A stretch of 64,000 bases of DNA from Alopecurus myosuroides (taxonomy: Eukaryota > Streptophyta > Magnoliopsida > Poales > Poaceae). Position numbers and translations under genes: made by a program. The stretch lies in NCBI GenBank assembly GCA_028641055.1, contig CM054057.1, positions 396,536,541 to 396,600,540 of the forward strand. Reading direction: 5' to 3'. The notes beneath the pieces are model-generated. The model was not told where the DNA came from, did no database searches, and saw nothing but the letters and a program-made list of their open reading frames with translations. Of this stretch, positions 11,272 through 22,725 are shown piece by piece (positions within the stretch are counted from its first letter, which is position 1; the number at the start of each line of letters is the position of its first letter).

Positions 11272-12549
11272 ATGATAACTCCTTTGGTACAAGATGAATT
11301 GGATGATGACCATGGATTCTTTGTGTAGGCTGTCTCTGCACTGTATGGCTTAAATGTTTTGCCACGAACATGGACACATTTATGTGCTTGAAAGATCGTG
11401 TAATAATATATTTTGAGTTTAAATGCTCCAAAGTTTCAGTGTTTAGTAATTTTGAATTTCCATGCTAAATGTACCAGTGAAATTGCGTCTTATATGAGTT
11501 CTTGATTGATTATTAAGTACTGTCACTTGTTGCAACATAAGTAAAATGCTAAGTGCTGCAGAAATTCAGTTGTTTAGACCTACAGAGGTTGCGCTTGTGG
11601 ATATACTTACTAAATAACTCTAACAGTATTGCATGAATTTGTCTGTGCTCTACTAGCTTTGTTGAATTGGCTCGACCTGTGAGATCATTTGTTCGATCAC
11701 CTTTCAACCAAAATTTTATCATCATATTTATTTGTTTCTCCAGGTGACTGGTGGGACCAGAATAATTTGTCCAAAAGAAAAATTCTGGTGACAGAAGTGA
11801 AGTTACTGGACCTTATATGAACATATGTCCAAAATAAATTTCAGCTACACTCGGGTGCCAAGGCCCAGGAGGTCTGTTTAAGGTTTATCGTTGCAAAAAA
11901 TCTTTAAAATAAAAATGTGCTCACCAAACTGAGATACTGGACCAAAAATGAATTGTAGTCCTAAGAAAATTGCAATATAGATCAAGGGCCACGGCCCATG
12001 AGGCCCGTTAAGCTACGTTGTGAATGTCTCGTTGCAAAAAACTTGTTCATTTTTCCAACATTAGGGTGATTGTTGCACTATGTTTAACCTATTACCATAC
12101 GACCCAAATTGTCGCAGTAAACAATAGTTATTGCCGCAGGCTAAAATTAAGGCGAAAAACATATGATATTGCCACACGAACAAATTTGGTTGCATCAGTT
12201 AGCTTTTTTTGCAACAATATTTATAACTACCGCAACACAACACAAGTGTTGCAATATATGACTGAATATCACCATGAATGCTTATTTCATTGGTAGACCT
12301 TGTCTCTAAGGCAACAAAATGAGTGCCTCGCGCAACGGAAATACTCTATCGCAAAAATGCGATTGTATTCCAACCGCAGTACAGATCGTGGCAATAGGAG
12401 GCCTCTACCGCAACAAAACAATAATTTATCGCGACCAAAAAGAGTCATGGAAATATGAGTGCCCTATCACCACAACCGGAGAATTCGTCGTAATTTTTGA
12501 TTGTATCACAAAGAAAAAAACCCGTAGCGACAGATTTCGTGGCAAGAGA
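11272..12549 (+). other. CACTA 3' non-coding and subterminal region
   Basis: No domain found. From about 12000 short motifs such as TTGCAAAAAA, TTGCCGCA, CCGCAACA and CGCAACGG recur on both strands, as expected of the subterminal repeats that bind CACTA transposase. Confidence 0.5.
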
Positions 12550-12566
12550 CCGATTTTCTTGAAGTG
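12550..12566 (-). repeat. CACTA 3' terminus
   Basis: Reads CACTTCAAGAAAATCGG on the - strand. The CAC start and following purines fit a CACTA-class terminal inverted repeat. Any 3-bp target duplication would be TAT (12567-12569), but the partner end is not in the window. Confidence 0.7.
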
Positions 12567-15500
12567 TATCTACCCCACGGTAGATATCTGGGCAAAATAT
12601 TTCTACTTCCGCCAACAAGTCCTCCCTAAATCCAATCCGAACGCTCCCAAAGTCATGACTCAGTGCGACGCGACTATGATAGTTTATAGGAATACTACCG
12701 AGTACCCCCGGGTTCAGGGGCTTGATACCTGCCACAAGTGGCAGAGAGGATTTTTCTATGTGAAGAATCCCGCTCTAGAAGAGGGCGCCGAGCCGGTTGA
12801 CCTTATCAAGCTTCCCCGTTTCCGGATTGATCCCCCACTGCCGTGATGAACTGGGGCTACAATCCAAACAAGACCGTGCCCAAGGCGAACGCCACCGACA
12901 ACCAATTGAAGCAGCTCGTCAAGAGTTGTCTCCAATCTGACGACCTAATCGCCACCTGGGTGAGCCGCCAGATTCTGCCTCTGTAGCTCAGGGCCCACAA
13001 GATGTGTTTCATGGGCGGGCCCCGTGACTGCACGCGCACAACCACATTTGAGCTTAGAAGGAAGATGTTTCCCTCTGGGCCAAGTCCATCACCAAGGACA
13101 CCCTCACATATACTTGGGACTAGGGATTCGAGCCCTACAACCGAGATAGGTTGGCGCCCCGAGTAAGTTTTCTTTATCCTACCGAGTTGCTTTTATCTTC
13201 GTATCTTTCGAATTCACTTGGTCACTTATGCTTTATGTTTTGCATGCCCTACCGAGTAGGATACCTCTCGGTATCATCCGATTTCACTTAGTTCTTTATG
13301 CTTTATGTTTCGCATGCCCTTCCGAGTAGAGTACATCTCGGTATCATCCGAGTTCACTTAGTCCTTTATGTTTTATGTTTCGCATGCCCTACCGAGTAGA
13401 GTACATCTCGGTATCGTCCGAGTTCACTTAGTCCTTTATGCTTTATGTTTCGCATGCCCTACCGAGTAGAGTACATCTCAGTATCATCAAAGTTCACTTA
13501 GTCCTTTATGCTTTATGTTTCGCATGCCCTACTGAGTAGAGTACATCTCAGTATCATCCGAGTTCACTTAGTCCTTTATGCTTTATGTTTCGCATGCCCT
13601 GCCAAGTAGACTACATCTCAGTATCATCTGAGTTCACTTAGTTCTCTATGCTTATTGTTTCTCATCTATGGCACTTTACTCGCCAGAGTGTGGAAGAAAA
13701 GTCGGTCCTCTCGGATAACTGGAAGCCGGACCGGACCGAAGATGATGAGCAGCAGTTCGACAACCAGGACACGCTCCCTGTTCCGCTTGCTATTCCTCCT
13801 GGTCAAGATGGTAAGTCATGAGTCCCATCCTCAATCCGGGACTGGTCTGAGGATGATGAAGGTGATTGTGATGATGCTTGTATATTTTTAGAGGTATCCA
13901 CCCCTTCTCGGTCTCATTAGTGCACTTCGCTTTCTTGTTCCCAGCCAACATGGAAGAAGAGGTAGTCGAGGCGGAGCCCGTGTCCATCGCTGCCCTTGCA
14001 CAACTGAGGAAGCGGTCCGGAAGCGGCGCCGTCGAGCCTCCATCCAACAAGAGGCAGAAGAGGTCTGGGAACAAAGGAAACAAGGGCGGCAAGGCCACGG
14101 TGAAACGCCGAAGGAACACCCGACCCACAGTCGATGGGTAAGTTTCACCCGAGATGCTTTATGTTTGCATATTTTTTTCTTCCTTTGCCTCTTTCAACCG
14201 AGATGCCTTGCCTTTGAATTTTCTTTACCCCTCTGTTTCTCTCTTTATCTAGCGATCGTCTTGACGCCGAGGACCTTGGTGCGCCCACGGGACCGAGTAG
14301 CGCCCGCAACGTTGTCGACCTCGACCCCGAGGACATGGACACCCACATCGACAACCGGTCCGAGATGCCCTTCCCGGACCGGGAAGACCAGGATCTTGGC
14401 ACAGGCGACACGGGCGCCGAGATGGATACTCGAGAGACTCCGGAACAGCCGGAGTCGAGCCCCGAGCAGCAACATGAGCAACAAGACGAGCAGCAGCCGG
14501 AGCAGCAGCCAGAACAGCAACCCGAAGTTGCAACACAGCAGCAAGCGCCGCATCAACAAGTTTCTCCAATCTCCACCATAGCAACACCACCAACCCCTCC
14601 GAGACGAACTTCCCCTCTGGAAGTAGAAGCAACAATAGAAAGATTCGCAGCCACCAACGCGACAGCAGAGAACAGCACCCATCACCACACCAACGGCCAC
14701 AGGCCCATTTCTATCCGCCGCCACGGCAACCAGCTCAGCCTCCACCGCAACAGATCCAGCATCAGCAGCAGCAGCATCACCAAGCCCACCGCCACCAAGA
14801 AGACCAGCGGGGTCAACAAGGGAAAATCCTCGCACCTGGCAGCAGGCCAAATTCGCGCCATCGCAGGGCGCAGTAGCTGGAACGAGTAGCAGCGCAGCAA
14901 TGGGACTTGTAAAAGTTCCGGTGCACTGGCAGAAGCAGCAGCTGCAGGAACATCGGAAGAAAAATACCGGGGCGAAGGCAAAGCCCGGCACCCTGGCCAT
15001 CAACACCGACACTCAGCTCGTGGCCCGCCAGGAGCTTGCCGCAGAGCTGCAGGCTGACATTGACGCACACTGGACCGGATCGGCTTCATCGATTCGGAAT
15101 TTGATGGGAAGTTGCTAGGCCCGTTGGACCAGTACCGAAAGTCCTGGAACTGTGCCGATGTCGGCCAAATCTCCAAGCCGGTTTCATCCTCTAGCGGCAC
15201 CTTGGCGCACAAAATGTACTGCTTGCGCGTCGCTGCAGAAGATGTTGAGGTCACCTCCCGAGTAAGTTTTGTTTTCTGTCTGGAATCCATATACCATCCA
15301 GTCCCCGAGATTTGGGACGAGTAGGCAATACTCGACCGAGTTGAAGTATACTCGGGCCGAATCTTCCAACTAACTTGTTTCTTTTTTCTCTCCAGACTTG
15401 CACCGAGTCCCGTGCTCTGATCTTCCAGAAGCTTCTCTTGGCTCACAGAGATACCAAGGAGCAGAACCGCAATCTGTAGGAGGATCTAGGGAACAAAGGT

Positions 15501-17206
15501 AACTTATTATTGCCGAGATACTGCATATGCTTCTTTTGCATCAGTTTTCTAACTCGGTTTCTGTTTTCTCTTTCACATCTATCTTGGAGAAGCAGCTGAC
15601 GGATTCCGTCACCAAGATTTCTGCCCTGGAGAGTAAGTTCCATATCTTCCATCTTTGTGTTTTGTGTTTACGTTTTTTTATTTTTCTCTGGTTAACTTTG
15701 CTTTCTATGCAGATGAGCACCAGATCTTTGCTGAGAAGCACCAGGATTGCACTGTGCTAGCCGAATCGGCACAGAGCAAAATCATGGCCTTGGAGAGTAA
15801 GTTTCCTTCTACTTTCTTCCTTCTTACTTGGTTTGTATCTTATTTTTAAGTTGCTAACCGGACTACTTTTCTTTGCAGCTGAGCACCAATCCTTTGTCGA
15901 GAAACAGCAAGAGTGACTCTCCATGGCCGAGGTGCAGAAGCAGAGAAGGACGAAGTGGCTAAGCTCAAGATGGAGCTGGCTGATGCTATCAAGGTGGCGC
16001 TGCAGAAAGGGAAGGAGAAGGCCGACTTGGAGAACACCACTACCACGGAGAAGCTTGTGCTGTATCAGGAGATCGATGTCCTCAAAGAGTGGAACACTGC
16101 ACTCGACCAGATGGTGAGCAGCTCCCGCCTCCTGCTGGACAAGCATGAGGCCAATGCTGATAAGTGGCTCCGCAGGCTCAAGGACCTCACCATAGAATTG
16201 TGCTGTAAGTCTCGATTTTCCTTCAACTTGCTCTATCCGGTTTCCTCTATCCGGCTAATTTCTTGCCCTAACTCGGGCATCCTGCTTTCTAGGGACGTTC
16301 CTCGATTTTGACTTGGGTGCTGAAAGGGCTGTTGAGAGAGCCAGGGAGCAGCGGGAAGATGTTGGCTTTGACGTCACCGAGACGGTCACCATGGAGGATC
16401 AGGTCGAGGACATCAGAGCCCGAGTTCTTCCCCTCAAGGGTTTGGGAAGCAACATGGTCTCCACCGCCATCCGGCTACACAAGCTTTTCTGGCCGGAAAT
16501 TGAGCCTCCCAGGACTGTCCACGAGCTATCCGCCAAGCTGAATTACGTCAAGGAGGAGCTCAAAAAATGGCGTGCCTCAACAGCTCAAGCCGACGCAGAC
16601 GAGGCTCTATACTTCATGTTTTCCTGGTACGAAAACCTTGATCTCAGCAAACTTGAGAAGCTGCGGAATGGATTCCGGTGGACCGAAGACGAAAACTCTA
16701 TCCGGATCCGCCTGGAGACGGCTTATCGACTAGCCTCATATGCTGACAGAAAGGAATTTGTGGATGGACCCACTGAGCCCGACACCGACAGCGAGGCCGA
16801 GGACAATGAGGACAACGGTGATGACGGCGACGAGGGAGGCCATGGACACTAGGAGGAGGGCGGCGAGGGAGATTATGGCCGCTAGGAGGAGGGCGGCGAG
16901 GGAGACTATGGCCACTGGGAAACGGGCGATGAGGGAGACGATAGCAACGAAGAAACTGAGGTTGACGACTTCTCCGAGGAGGTGGATGAGGAGATCCAGG
17001 CGGAGCAAGAGCTAGGCGCGGCCTCCGAGATCGTCACCACCGAGATGGTCATCTTGGAGCCTGCTCCCGAGTTGAGCGCCTCAGAGCCCACAGCCGAGAA
17101 CGCCACCTCCGAGCCTTTGACTTCAACTGCTGCCTCCGAGCCTCCCACTGAGTCCTCCAACCCGGCAGGTGCTAAAGTTGATGCAACTCCTTTGGCCGCG
17201 ACCTAA
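12567..17206 (+). pseudogene. Extra gene (antisense ORF) of the Tat element, multi-exon, N-terminus lost
   Basis: Opens inside a conserved region (DIWAKYFYFRQQ, GWQ-like KWQRGFFYVKNP, LPRFRIDPPLP) typical of the plant 'putative gypsy type transposon' domain. Stops follow at about 12844 and 12985. Later parts: basic, lysine-rich segment (13950-14130), Gln/Glu-rich tract (about 14460-14560), coiled-coil segments repeated around 15590-15900 (EHQ-F-EK-QD pattern), a conserved helical block at 16313-16750 (LNYVKEELKKW, FMFSWYENLDLSKLEKL), then an acidic tail. Several GTAAGT...CAG introns are visible, e.g. 15260-15394 and the gaps between the coiled-coil repeats. Function in the family is unknown. 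The start is cut by the CACTA insertion. Confidence 0.75.
13185..13660 (+). repeat. 70-bp tandem repeat inside an extra-gene intron
   Basis: GCATGCCCT recurs at 13242, 13312, 13382, 13452, 13522 and 13592, exactly every 70 bases. Each unit contains ACCGAGTAGAGTACATCTC or a variant and TTCACTTAGT. The array follows a splice-donor-like CGAGTAAGTTTT near 13160 and carries no coding sequence. Confidence 0.92.
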
Positions 17207-17828
17207 TTATCTGTGTTTAAGTCTCAAACATTTCATCAGATCCCCGGTATGCCGGGTGCTATTGTATTAAACTATTATTTCACCGCTTTTCTACTCAGTT
17301 TTATTTAAGTTCTAGCAAGACTGGCTTAATGCCGGATTGCGTTAATTCTGAGTCCCGAGTTGGTTTTCTTATCCACCTGGCTTTTTTCGTCTTTGCTCTT
17401 GCCTGACACATGTGGCTTTTTGGCAGTCGAGTCACAAGATTTGGAAAACCGGGTTTATAATACTTCACAACTTTGAGATTTTAAAATTAAAACTGCCCAG
17501 TACTTAGCCGAAAAAACAGAAGAAAAAAGCGAGCCATCTCGGTTGATTAACTCTTTCTTTCCTTAGTAGCTTTTCATGTGTTCATTGACCCTTGGCTTGT
17601 TCTCTTGCTTGCCATGAAGCCAGGTTGCCGACAGCAGAAAAGTCGAAGAGTTGGCCATTAGGTTTAAACACATTACTAGACGTACGCATGAAAATCCGAG
17701 ATGATTAACCGACACGGTAAAGTAAGAAGTAAATAACACAGAGCAAGATAGGCACAGGCAGTCCCCGAGTTCCTACTCGGAGTGCCGACTTGGATTTCAA
17801 CTTGGTAAGGAGATGCATACAATGCTTT
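17207..17828. other. Spacer between convergent extra gene and pol
   Basis: No coding potential recognised. It lies between the 3' ends of the + strand extra gene and the - strand integrase, so both transcripts would end here. Confidence 0.5.
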
Positions 17829-19153
17829 TCAGGAATGGAAACAGCGGAGTAGAGCTACATTCCAGGGGCGCTTAGTTTCCTCTCTGGATTTATCAGCCAT
17901 GTTCTTCTGTGGCTCCCGTGCATCAGTGAGATAGTACGCATCATTGTGCAAAGCCTTGCTCACAATGAAAGGCCCTTCCCTCGGAGGGGAAAGCTTGTGC
18001 ATTCCGGTTGTGCATTGCACCAGCCTTAGCACCAAATCTCTTTCTCGGAAAACCATTGGGCTTACTTTCCGGCTATGATAGCGTCCCAGATTCTGTTGAT
18101 ATACAGCTGATCTCGACAGAATTAATTCTCTTGTTTCTTCTAGCAAATCAACATCAACTTCTCGGGCTTCTCTTGCGTCTGCCTCAGTATAGAGTGTTAC
18201 TCTCAGTGAGTCATGCTCAAGGTCAGTGGGCAACATGGCCTCTGCTCCATATACCAGGAAGAATGGTGTGTATCCGGTTGATCGGTTAGGGGTAGTCCTT
18301 AGACTCCACAACACCGTTGGCAACTCGTCCAGCCAACATCCAGGGGTTCGCTATAATGGCTCAATCAACCTTGGCTTTATACCGGATAGGACCATGCCAT
18401 TAGCTCTTTCAACTTGCCCATTTGATTATGTATGCGAGACTGATGCAATGTCCAGCCGGATCCTCTTCTCCTTGCGAAAACGAGCAAAGGCTCCCTCGGC
18501 AAAATTTGTTCCATTATCCGAGATGATCCCATGCGGGTAGCCATATCTTAGGATAATATCCTTCAAGAATGATACTGCTATGTTTCCATCACACTTCCGG
18601 ATTGGCTTCACCTCAATCCACTTGGTAAATTTGTCAACCATGACCAGAATGTGAGTCATGTTGCCCCGAGCTGGCTTGAAAGGGCCCACCATGTCCAAGC
18701 ACCAAACTGCAAATGGCTAGGTGACGGGGATGGTTTTCAACTCGGAAACTGGCATATGTATCTTGCTTGCATATCGCTCGCACCCATTGCACTTTCTCAC
18801 CATATTTTCTGCTTGCTGCAAGGCAGTAATCCAAAAGAATCCATGCGGAAAGCTTTCTTCACCAAAGCCCGAGATGAGGCGTGGTGCCTGCATTCCCCCT
18901 GATGTATCTCTCTGAGAATCTCTTATCCCTCTTCCGGCTCAACACAGCGCTGGAGCACGCCCGTGGCACTCCTATTGTACAGTTCCTTGATGATGATGGT
19001 GTAGCCTTTGGATCTTCTATGTATTTGCCTGGCCGAGATCTCATCATCCGGTAGAGTGCCATCCGTCAGAAAGGATAATATGGGCTGAGCCCAACTCAGT
19101 ATCTCCCTAGTAGGAAACACTGGCTCATCTACCTCCTCTGGATCAGCTGACAT
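17829..19153 (-). pseudogene. Tat element integrase, broken
   Basis: Reading leftward: a zinc-binding H-H-C-C region with HQGECRHHA near 18900, the catalytic core (AVWCLDMVGPFKP in a shifted frame, then KFTKWIEVKP, GIISDNGTNF, ARFRKEKRIR at 18426-18698) and the C-terminal part (TVLWSLRTTPNRSTGYTPF, YGAEAMLPTD) ending at 17829. The first two acidic core residues are visible. Several in-frame stops and frame changes, e.g. near 18425 and 18320, make it non-functional. In life integrase joins retroelement cDNA to chromosomal DNA. Confidence 0.88.
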
Positions 19154-19340
19154 GACTTGCTCCGAGTTACGAGTCCCCGAGTCACCGAGTACTGAGATAT
19201 AATCCCCGAGATGAATGCGACAGTCCCCGGGTTCTCCTTCATGATCCCCTCATCAATCTCCATGGGAACAACTTCTAATTCCGGCACTGACGAGACGAAT
19301 ATTGACTCCGACTCGGGTGAGGGCTTGATGGATGGCTTCC

Positions 19341-21105
19341 TCAAATGCTCCAAAGAAATTCCTGGCGGGATGAAGTGCCAAGAAGAGCCCAACTTGGACA
19401 GGGCATTAGCAGCATCATTTCAGCTTGGTTGATGTGGTGGAACTCACACCCATCAAAGAATCCGGACATATTTTGGACAAGGAACCGATAAGATGCCATA
19501 TTGGCATTCAACACGTCCCAAGTCCCCGAGACTTGTTGGACCACCATATCCGAGTCACCATAGCATATTATCCAGCGGACACCAATTTCCTTGGACACTT
19601 TTAGTCCGTGGACCAGGGCCTCATACTCGGCCACATTATTGGACGCTCCAAAATGGATTTGCAGGACGTACTTGAGTTGATCCCTCTTGGGTGAGGTGAG
19701 CACAACGCCGGCACCAAGACCCTCTTTCACTTTGGAGCCATCGAAATGCATTTGCCAAAAGTTTGTTTCCGGCAGGGGAGGCTCATACTGCATTTCGCCC
19801 CAATCAACGAAGAAATCGGCAAGGGATTGAGATTTGATGGTTTCTCTTCTTGCATACATTGGGGTATAAGCGGCTAGCTCAATCGCCCACTTGGCTACTC
19901 GGCCACTTGCATCCTTGTTGCCCATAATTTCCGAGATGGGAGCAGTGATCACAACTGTAATCAGATTCTCTTGGAAATAGTGCTTGAGCTTCTTGGCAGC
20001 CATATAGACTCCATATGTCATCTTCTGATAGTGAGGATAATTTTTCTTCGAGCTGGAGATCACCTCACTCAGGTAATAAACCAGCCTGTGCACCGACTTG
20101 CCCTCCTCTTCTCGCTCCACTACCACCACCACACTCACAACCCGGTTGGTAGCTGCAATATAAAGCAACATTGGCTCCTTAGGCAGAGGAGAAGCCAGGA
20201 CCGGAGCGGTACCCAGCATGGTCTTGAGCTCCTTGAACGCCACATCGGCTTGTGGTGTCCAAACAAACTTGTCGCTTTTCTTCATCAGCTGGTACAGAGG
20301 TAAGGCCTTCTCGCCCATTCTCCCAATGAACCGGGTAAGGGAAGCCAGGCACCCGGTAAATTTGTACACATCCTTCAGTGATCTCGGGAGATACATGCTC
20401 TCAATAACTTTTATCTTGGATGGGTTTGCCTCGATTCCCCGGCTAGACACGAGGAAACCGAGTAACTTTCTAGCTGGAATGCCAAAGGTGCACTTGGTCG
20501 GGTTCAGCTTCATCCGGTACTTTCGCAAGTTTGCGATTGTTTCTTCAACATCACTCAGGAGTGTGTGTTTCTCCTTGGTCTTGATGACTATGTCATCCAC
20601 ATACACCTGCACATTCTTGCATATCTACTCGTGCAAGCATTTCTCCATGCATATCTGGTATGTGGCCCCAGCATTTCTCAGCCCAAAGCACATGACACGA
20701 TAGCAATAAGCCCCATACGGGGTAATGAAAGCAGTCTTTATTTGATCAGCCGGGTTTAGTGGAATCTGGTGAAAACCAGAGTAGGCATCAATGAAAGACA
20801 AAAGTTTGCACCCGGTAGTGGAGTCGATCACCTGATATATCCGGGGCAGTGGAAACGGGTCCTTGGGGGAAGGCCTTGTTCAAGTCGGTGTAGTTAACGC
20901 ACATGCGCCATACCACAGCGACCATGAGATCGTCCTTGTTCTTCTCCACCATGACCGGATTGGCCAGCCAATCTGAATGCAGTACCTCCACGATGAATCC
21001 GCTTGCTAACAGGCTTGTGATCTTGTCACCAATGGCTTTTCTTCTTTCTGCTGCAAAGCGGCGCAGGGCTTGCTTTACCGGCTTGGCATCCGGCCGCACA
21101 TGCAC
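19341..21105 (-). pseudogene. Tat element reverse transcriptase, RNase H and second RNase H
   Basis: RT starts near 21105 (KQALRRFAAERRKAIGDKI, LASGFIVEV) with a frameshift near 20870 and a stop near 20624. The catalytic motif YVDD lies at about 20600. Beyond RT, the 423-codon open stretch 19341-20612 covers the thumb/connection (GFLVSSRGIEANPSKI), the first RNase H (about 20300-19950, YYLSEVISSSKKNYPHYQK) and a second, archaeal-type RNase H (about 19760-19450: FDGSKVKEGLGAGVVL, NNVAEYEALVHGL, GDSDMVVQQ). A duplicated RNase H is diagnostic of the Tat lineage. Confidence 0.9.
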
Positions 21106-21204
21106 CGAGTGCTCAACCAGCTCCCTCGGGACACCCGGCAGATCCTGATTGGACCAGGCAAAGACATCCCAATTCTCACGGAGGAAGTGGATGAGCGTGC
21201 TTTC

Positions 21205-22413
21205 CTATTTCTCCTCCAACCTGGCACCAATGATGGCAACACACTCGGGGAACTCCAGGTCAATCTGCACCTTCTTGGTCTCCTGAGAGGCCTGGAAAGT
21301 GGCACCGTGATGAGAGCTAGGCATCCCGGGCATGCCGAGTTGAGCTACCTGGGCCATGGCCACCACCTCATGTATCTTCTTCTTCTCGGCCGCAATGACC
21401 ATGGACTCGGCCAGCTGAGATCCAGCAGATGCGCACTCCAGAGAGCGCCTGTAATCACGCGAGATGGTGATGATGCCGTTGGGACCGGGAAGCTTCATAT
21501 TCAAATAGGCCGCATGAGTAGAGGCCATGAACTTGGACAGAGCCGGTTTGCTGAGTAGAGCATGGTAAGGGCTCTGGAGATCAACCACCTCGAACTGCAA
21601 GCACTTAGTTCGGCAATTCTCCCTTGTGCCAAAGAGCACATCAATCCATATTCGGCCAATAGGATCACATGACACTCCGAGCACGATGCCGTGAAAGGTA
21701 GTCCGACTGGGCAGCAGCATGTTCTCGGAATAACCTAGCTTCTCCATGGTGTCCCGGTACAGGATGTTGATGCTGCTACCGTTGTCGATCAGCACCTTGC
21801 TGAACTTCACATTGATCTTGGGCCCAATGAAGGTTGAGTCCACCACCAAAGCATAGCTACCCGGGTTAGGCATAATCTTGGGTTGATCAGTCCGGGACCA
21901 GACAATGTCCTGGTCGCACCAATTCATGTAATCCGGCACTGCTGGCATCACAACGTTCACCTCCATCGCTCGCCTACGCAGGCTCTGCTTGTCATCCGGC
22001 TCAGTTGTGAACACCATGTAGCTCTGATGGTGCTCCTGGTACTGATTTCGCCCTCCACATCCTGCATTGTAATCGTTGTTGTTGTTCCAGTTGAAGTTGT
22101 TGTTGCGGTTGTTGTGGTTGTTGTTGTTGTTGTTGTTGTTGCGGTTGTTGTTGTAGTAGTTGTTGCGGGTGTTGTTGTTGTTGGCCCCCGACACCACTTG
22201 GTTCACATTTTCCCTCCTCTGGTTCTCGGCGGGCCTGGGAGGAGCTGCCCGGATAGGCTGCACATTGGCACCCGAGAGCGGCAGAGGAGGAGGAGGCAAC
22301 CGGCCAAGGCCCTCACTTTTGATCTGGTCCCACCAGCTGCACTGTCGAGAAGTATGGTTCGCCGGCCTACTCGGATCCCGAGTGTGGTAGCTGCACGACC
22401 CATCCCTCATCAT
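21205..22413 (-). pseudogene. Tat element gag C-terminus and protease
   Basis: 402 uninterrupted codons. The N-terminal part has a zinc-knuckle-like CSYH...H...C pattern, then a proline-rich stretch and an asparagine-rich tract (about residues 77-115) built on AAC/AAT codons. The aspartic protease follows, with VLIDNGSSINILY around residue 208; the usual second position of the D-S/G-G triad is N here. It is separated by frame changes from gag on one side and RT on the other. The protease would mature the polyprotein inside virus-like particles. Confidence 0.85.
22070..22195 (+). repeat. GTT/AAC trinucleotide-rich tract in the gag-protease region
   Basis: Long imperfect GTT repeats on the + strand encode the poly-Asn region of the - strand protein. 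Replication slippage here would add or remove whole Asn codons without breaking frame. Confidence 0.85.
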
Positions 22414-22725
22414 CTTAAAGGTAAACCTCTGAGGGGCATCTCCGGAATGGTTGGGAACATTGTACTACTTCTTTTAGTTCTGGCCCTGGTTCTGGTTCTG
22501 CCTATACTGGGGCCCAGTATTCTTTTGCCTCTAGATACTTCCTTCATCAGGTTGATCCGGATCCACTGCAGCTACATGATCCGAGCCATAGCGGATATCC
22601 GGTATGTCATCCCGCCTCTTGTTCTGGTAGTCTTGGCGATCATTCCGCCTACCACCATCATTTCCATGGTTTCTCCTTCTTGGTTCAAATGAGTCGAGCA
22701 GAGGCTGAGTTGGATCACCGAGTGC

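Larger units (their letters stand above)
7540..12566 (+). mobile_element. CACTA (En/Spm) transposon, 5' end missing
   Basis: Made of a 518-bp tandem array, decayed tnp2-type transposase exons (9269-11271) and a 3' subterminal region ending CCGATTTTCTTGAAGTG. Reverse-complemented, this is a CACTTCAAGAAAATCGG terminus of the CACTA class. To its right the reading changes abruptly to the extra gene of a Tat retrotransposon, so the CACTA inserted there. The left terminus is not seen: the long-LTR element interrupts the array at 7539/7540 and the rest is presumably off window. Confidence 0.8.

Noticed and set aside
12319..12846. A 175-codon frame spanning the CACTA end
   Set aside because: It is a chance fusion of CACTA subterminal sequence with the extra gene of the Tat element; only the part after 12567 has protein similarity.
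14245..15012. 255-codon frame on the - strand opposite the extra gene
   Set aside because: Shadow of the Gln/Pro-rich coding strand; composition is Leu/Cys/Val-rich without domain.
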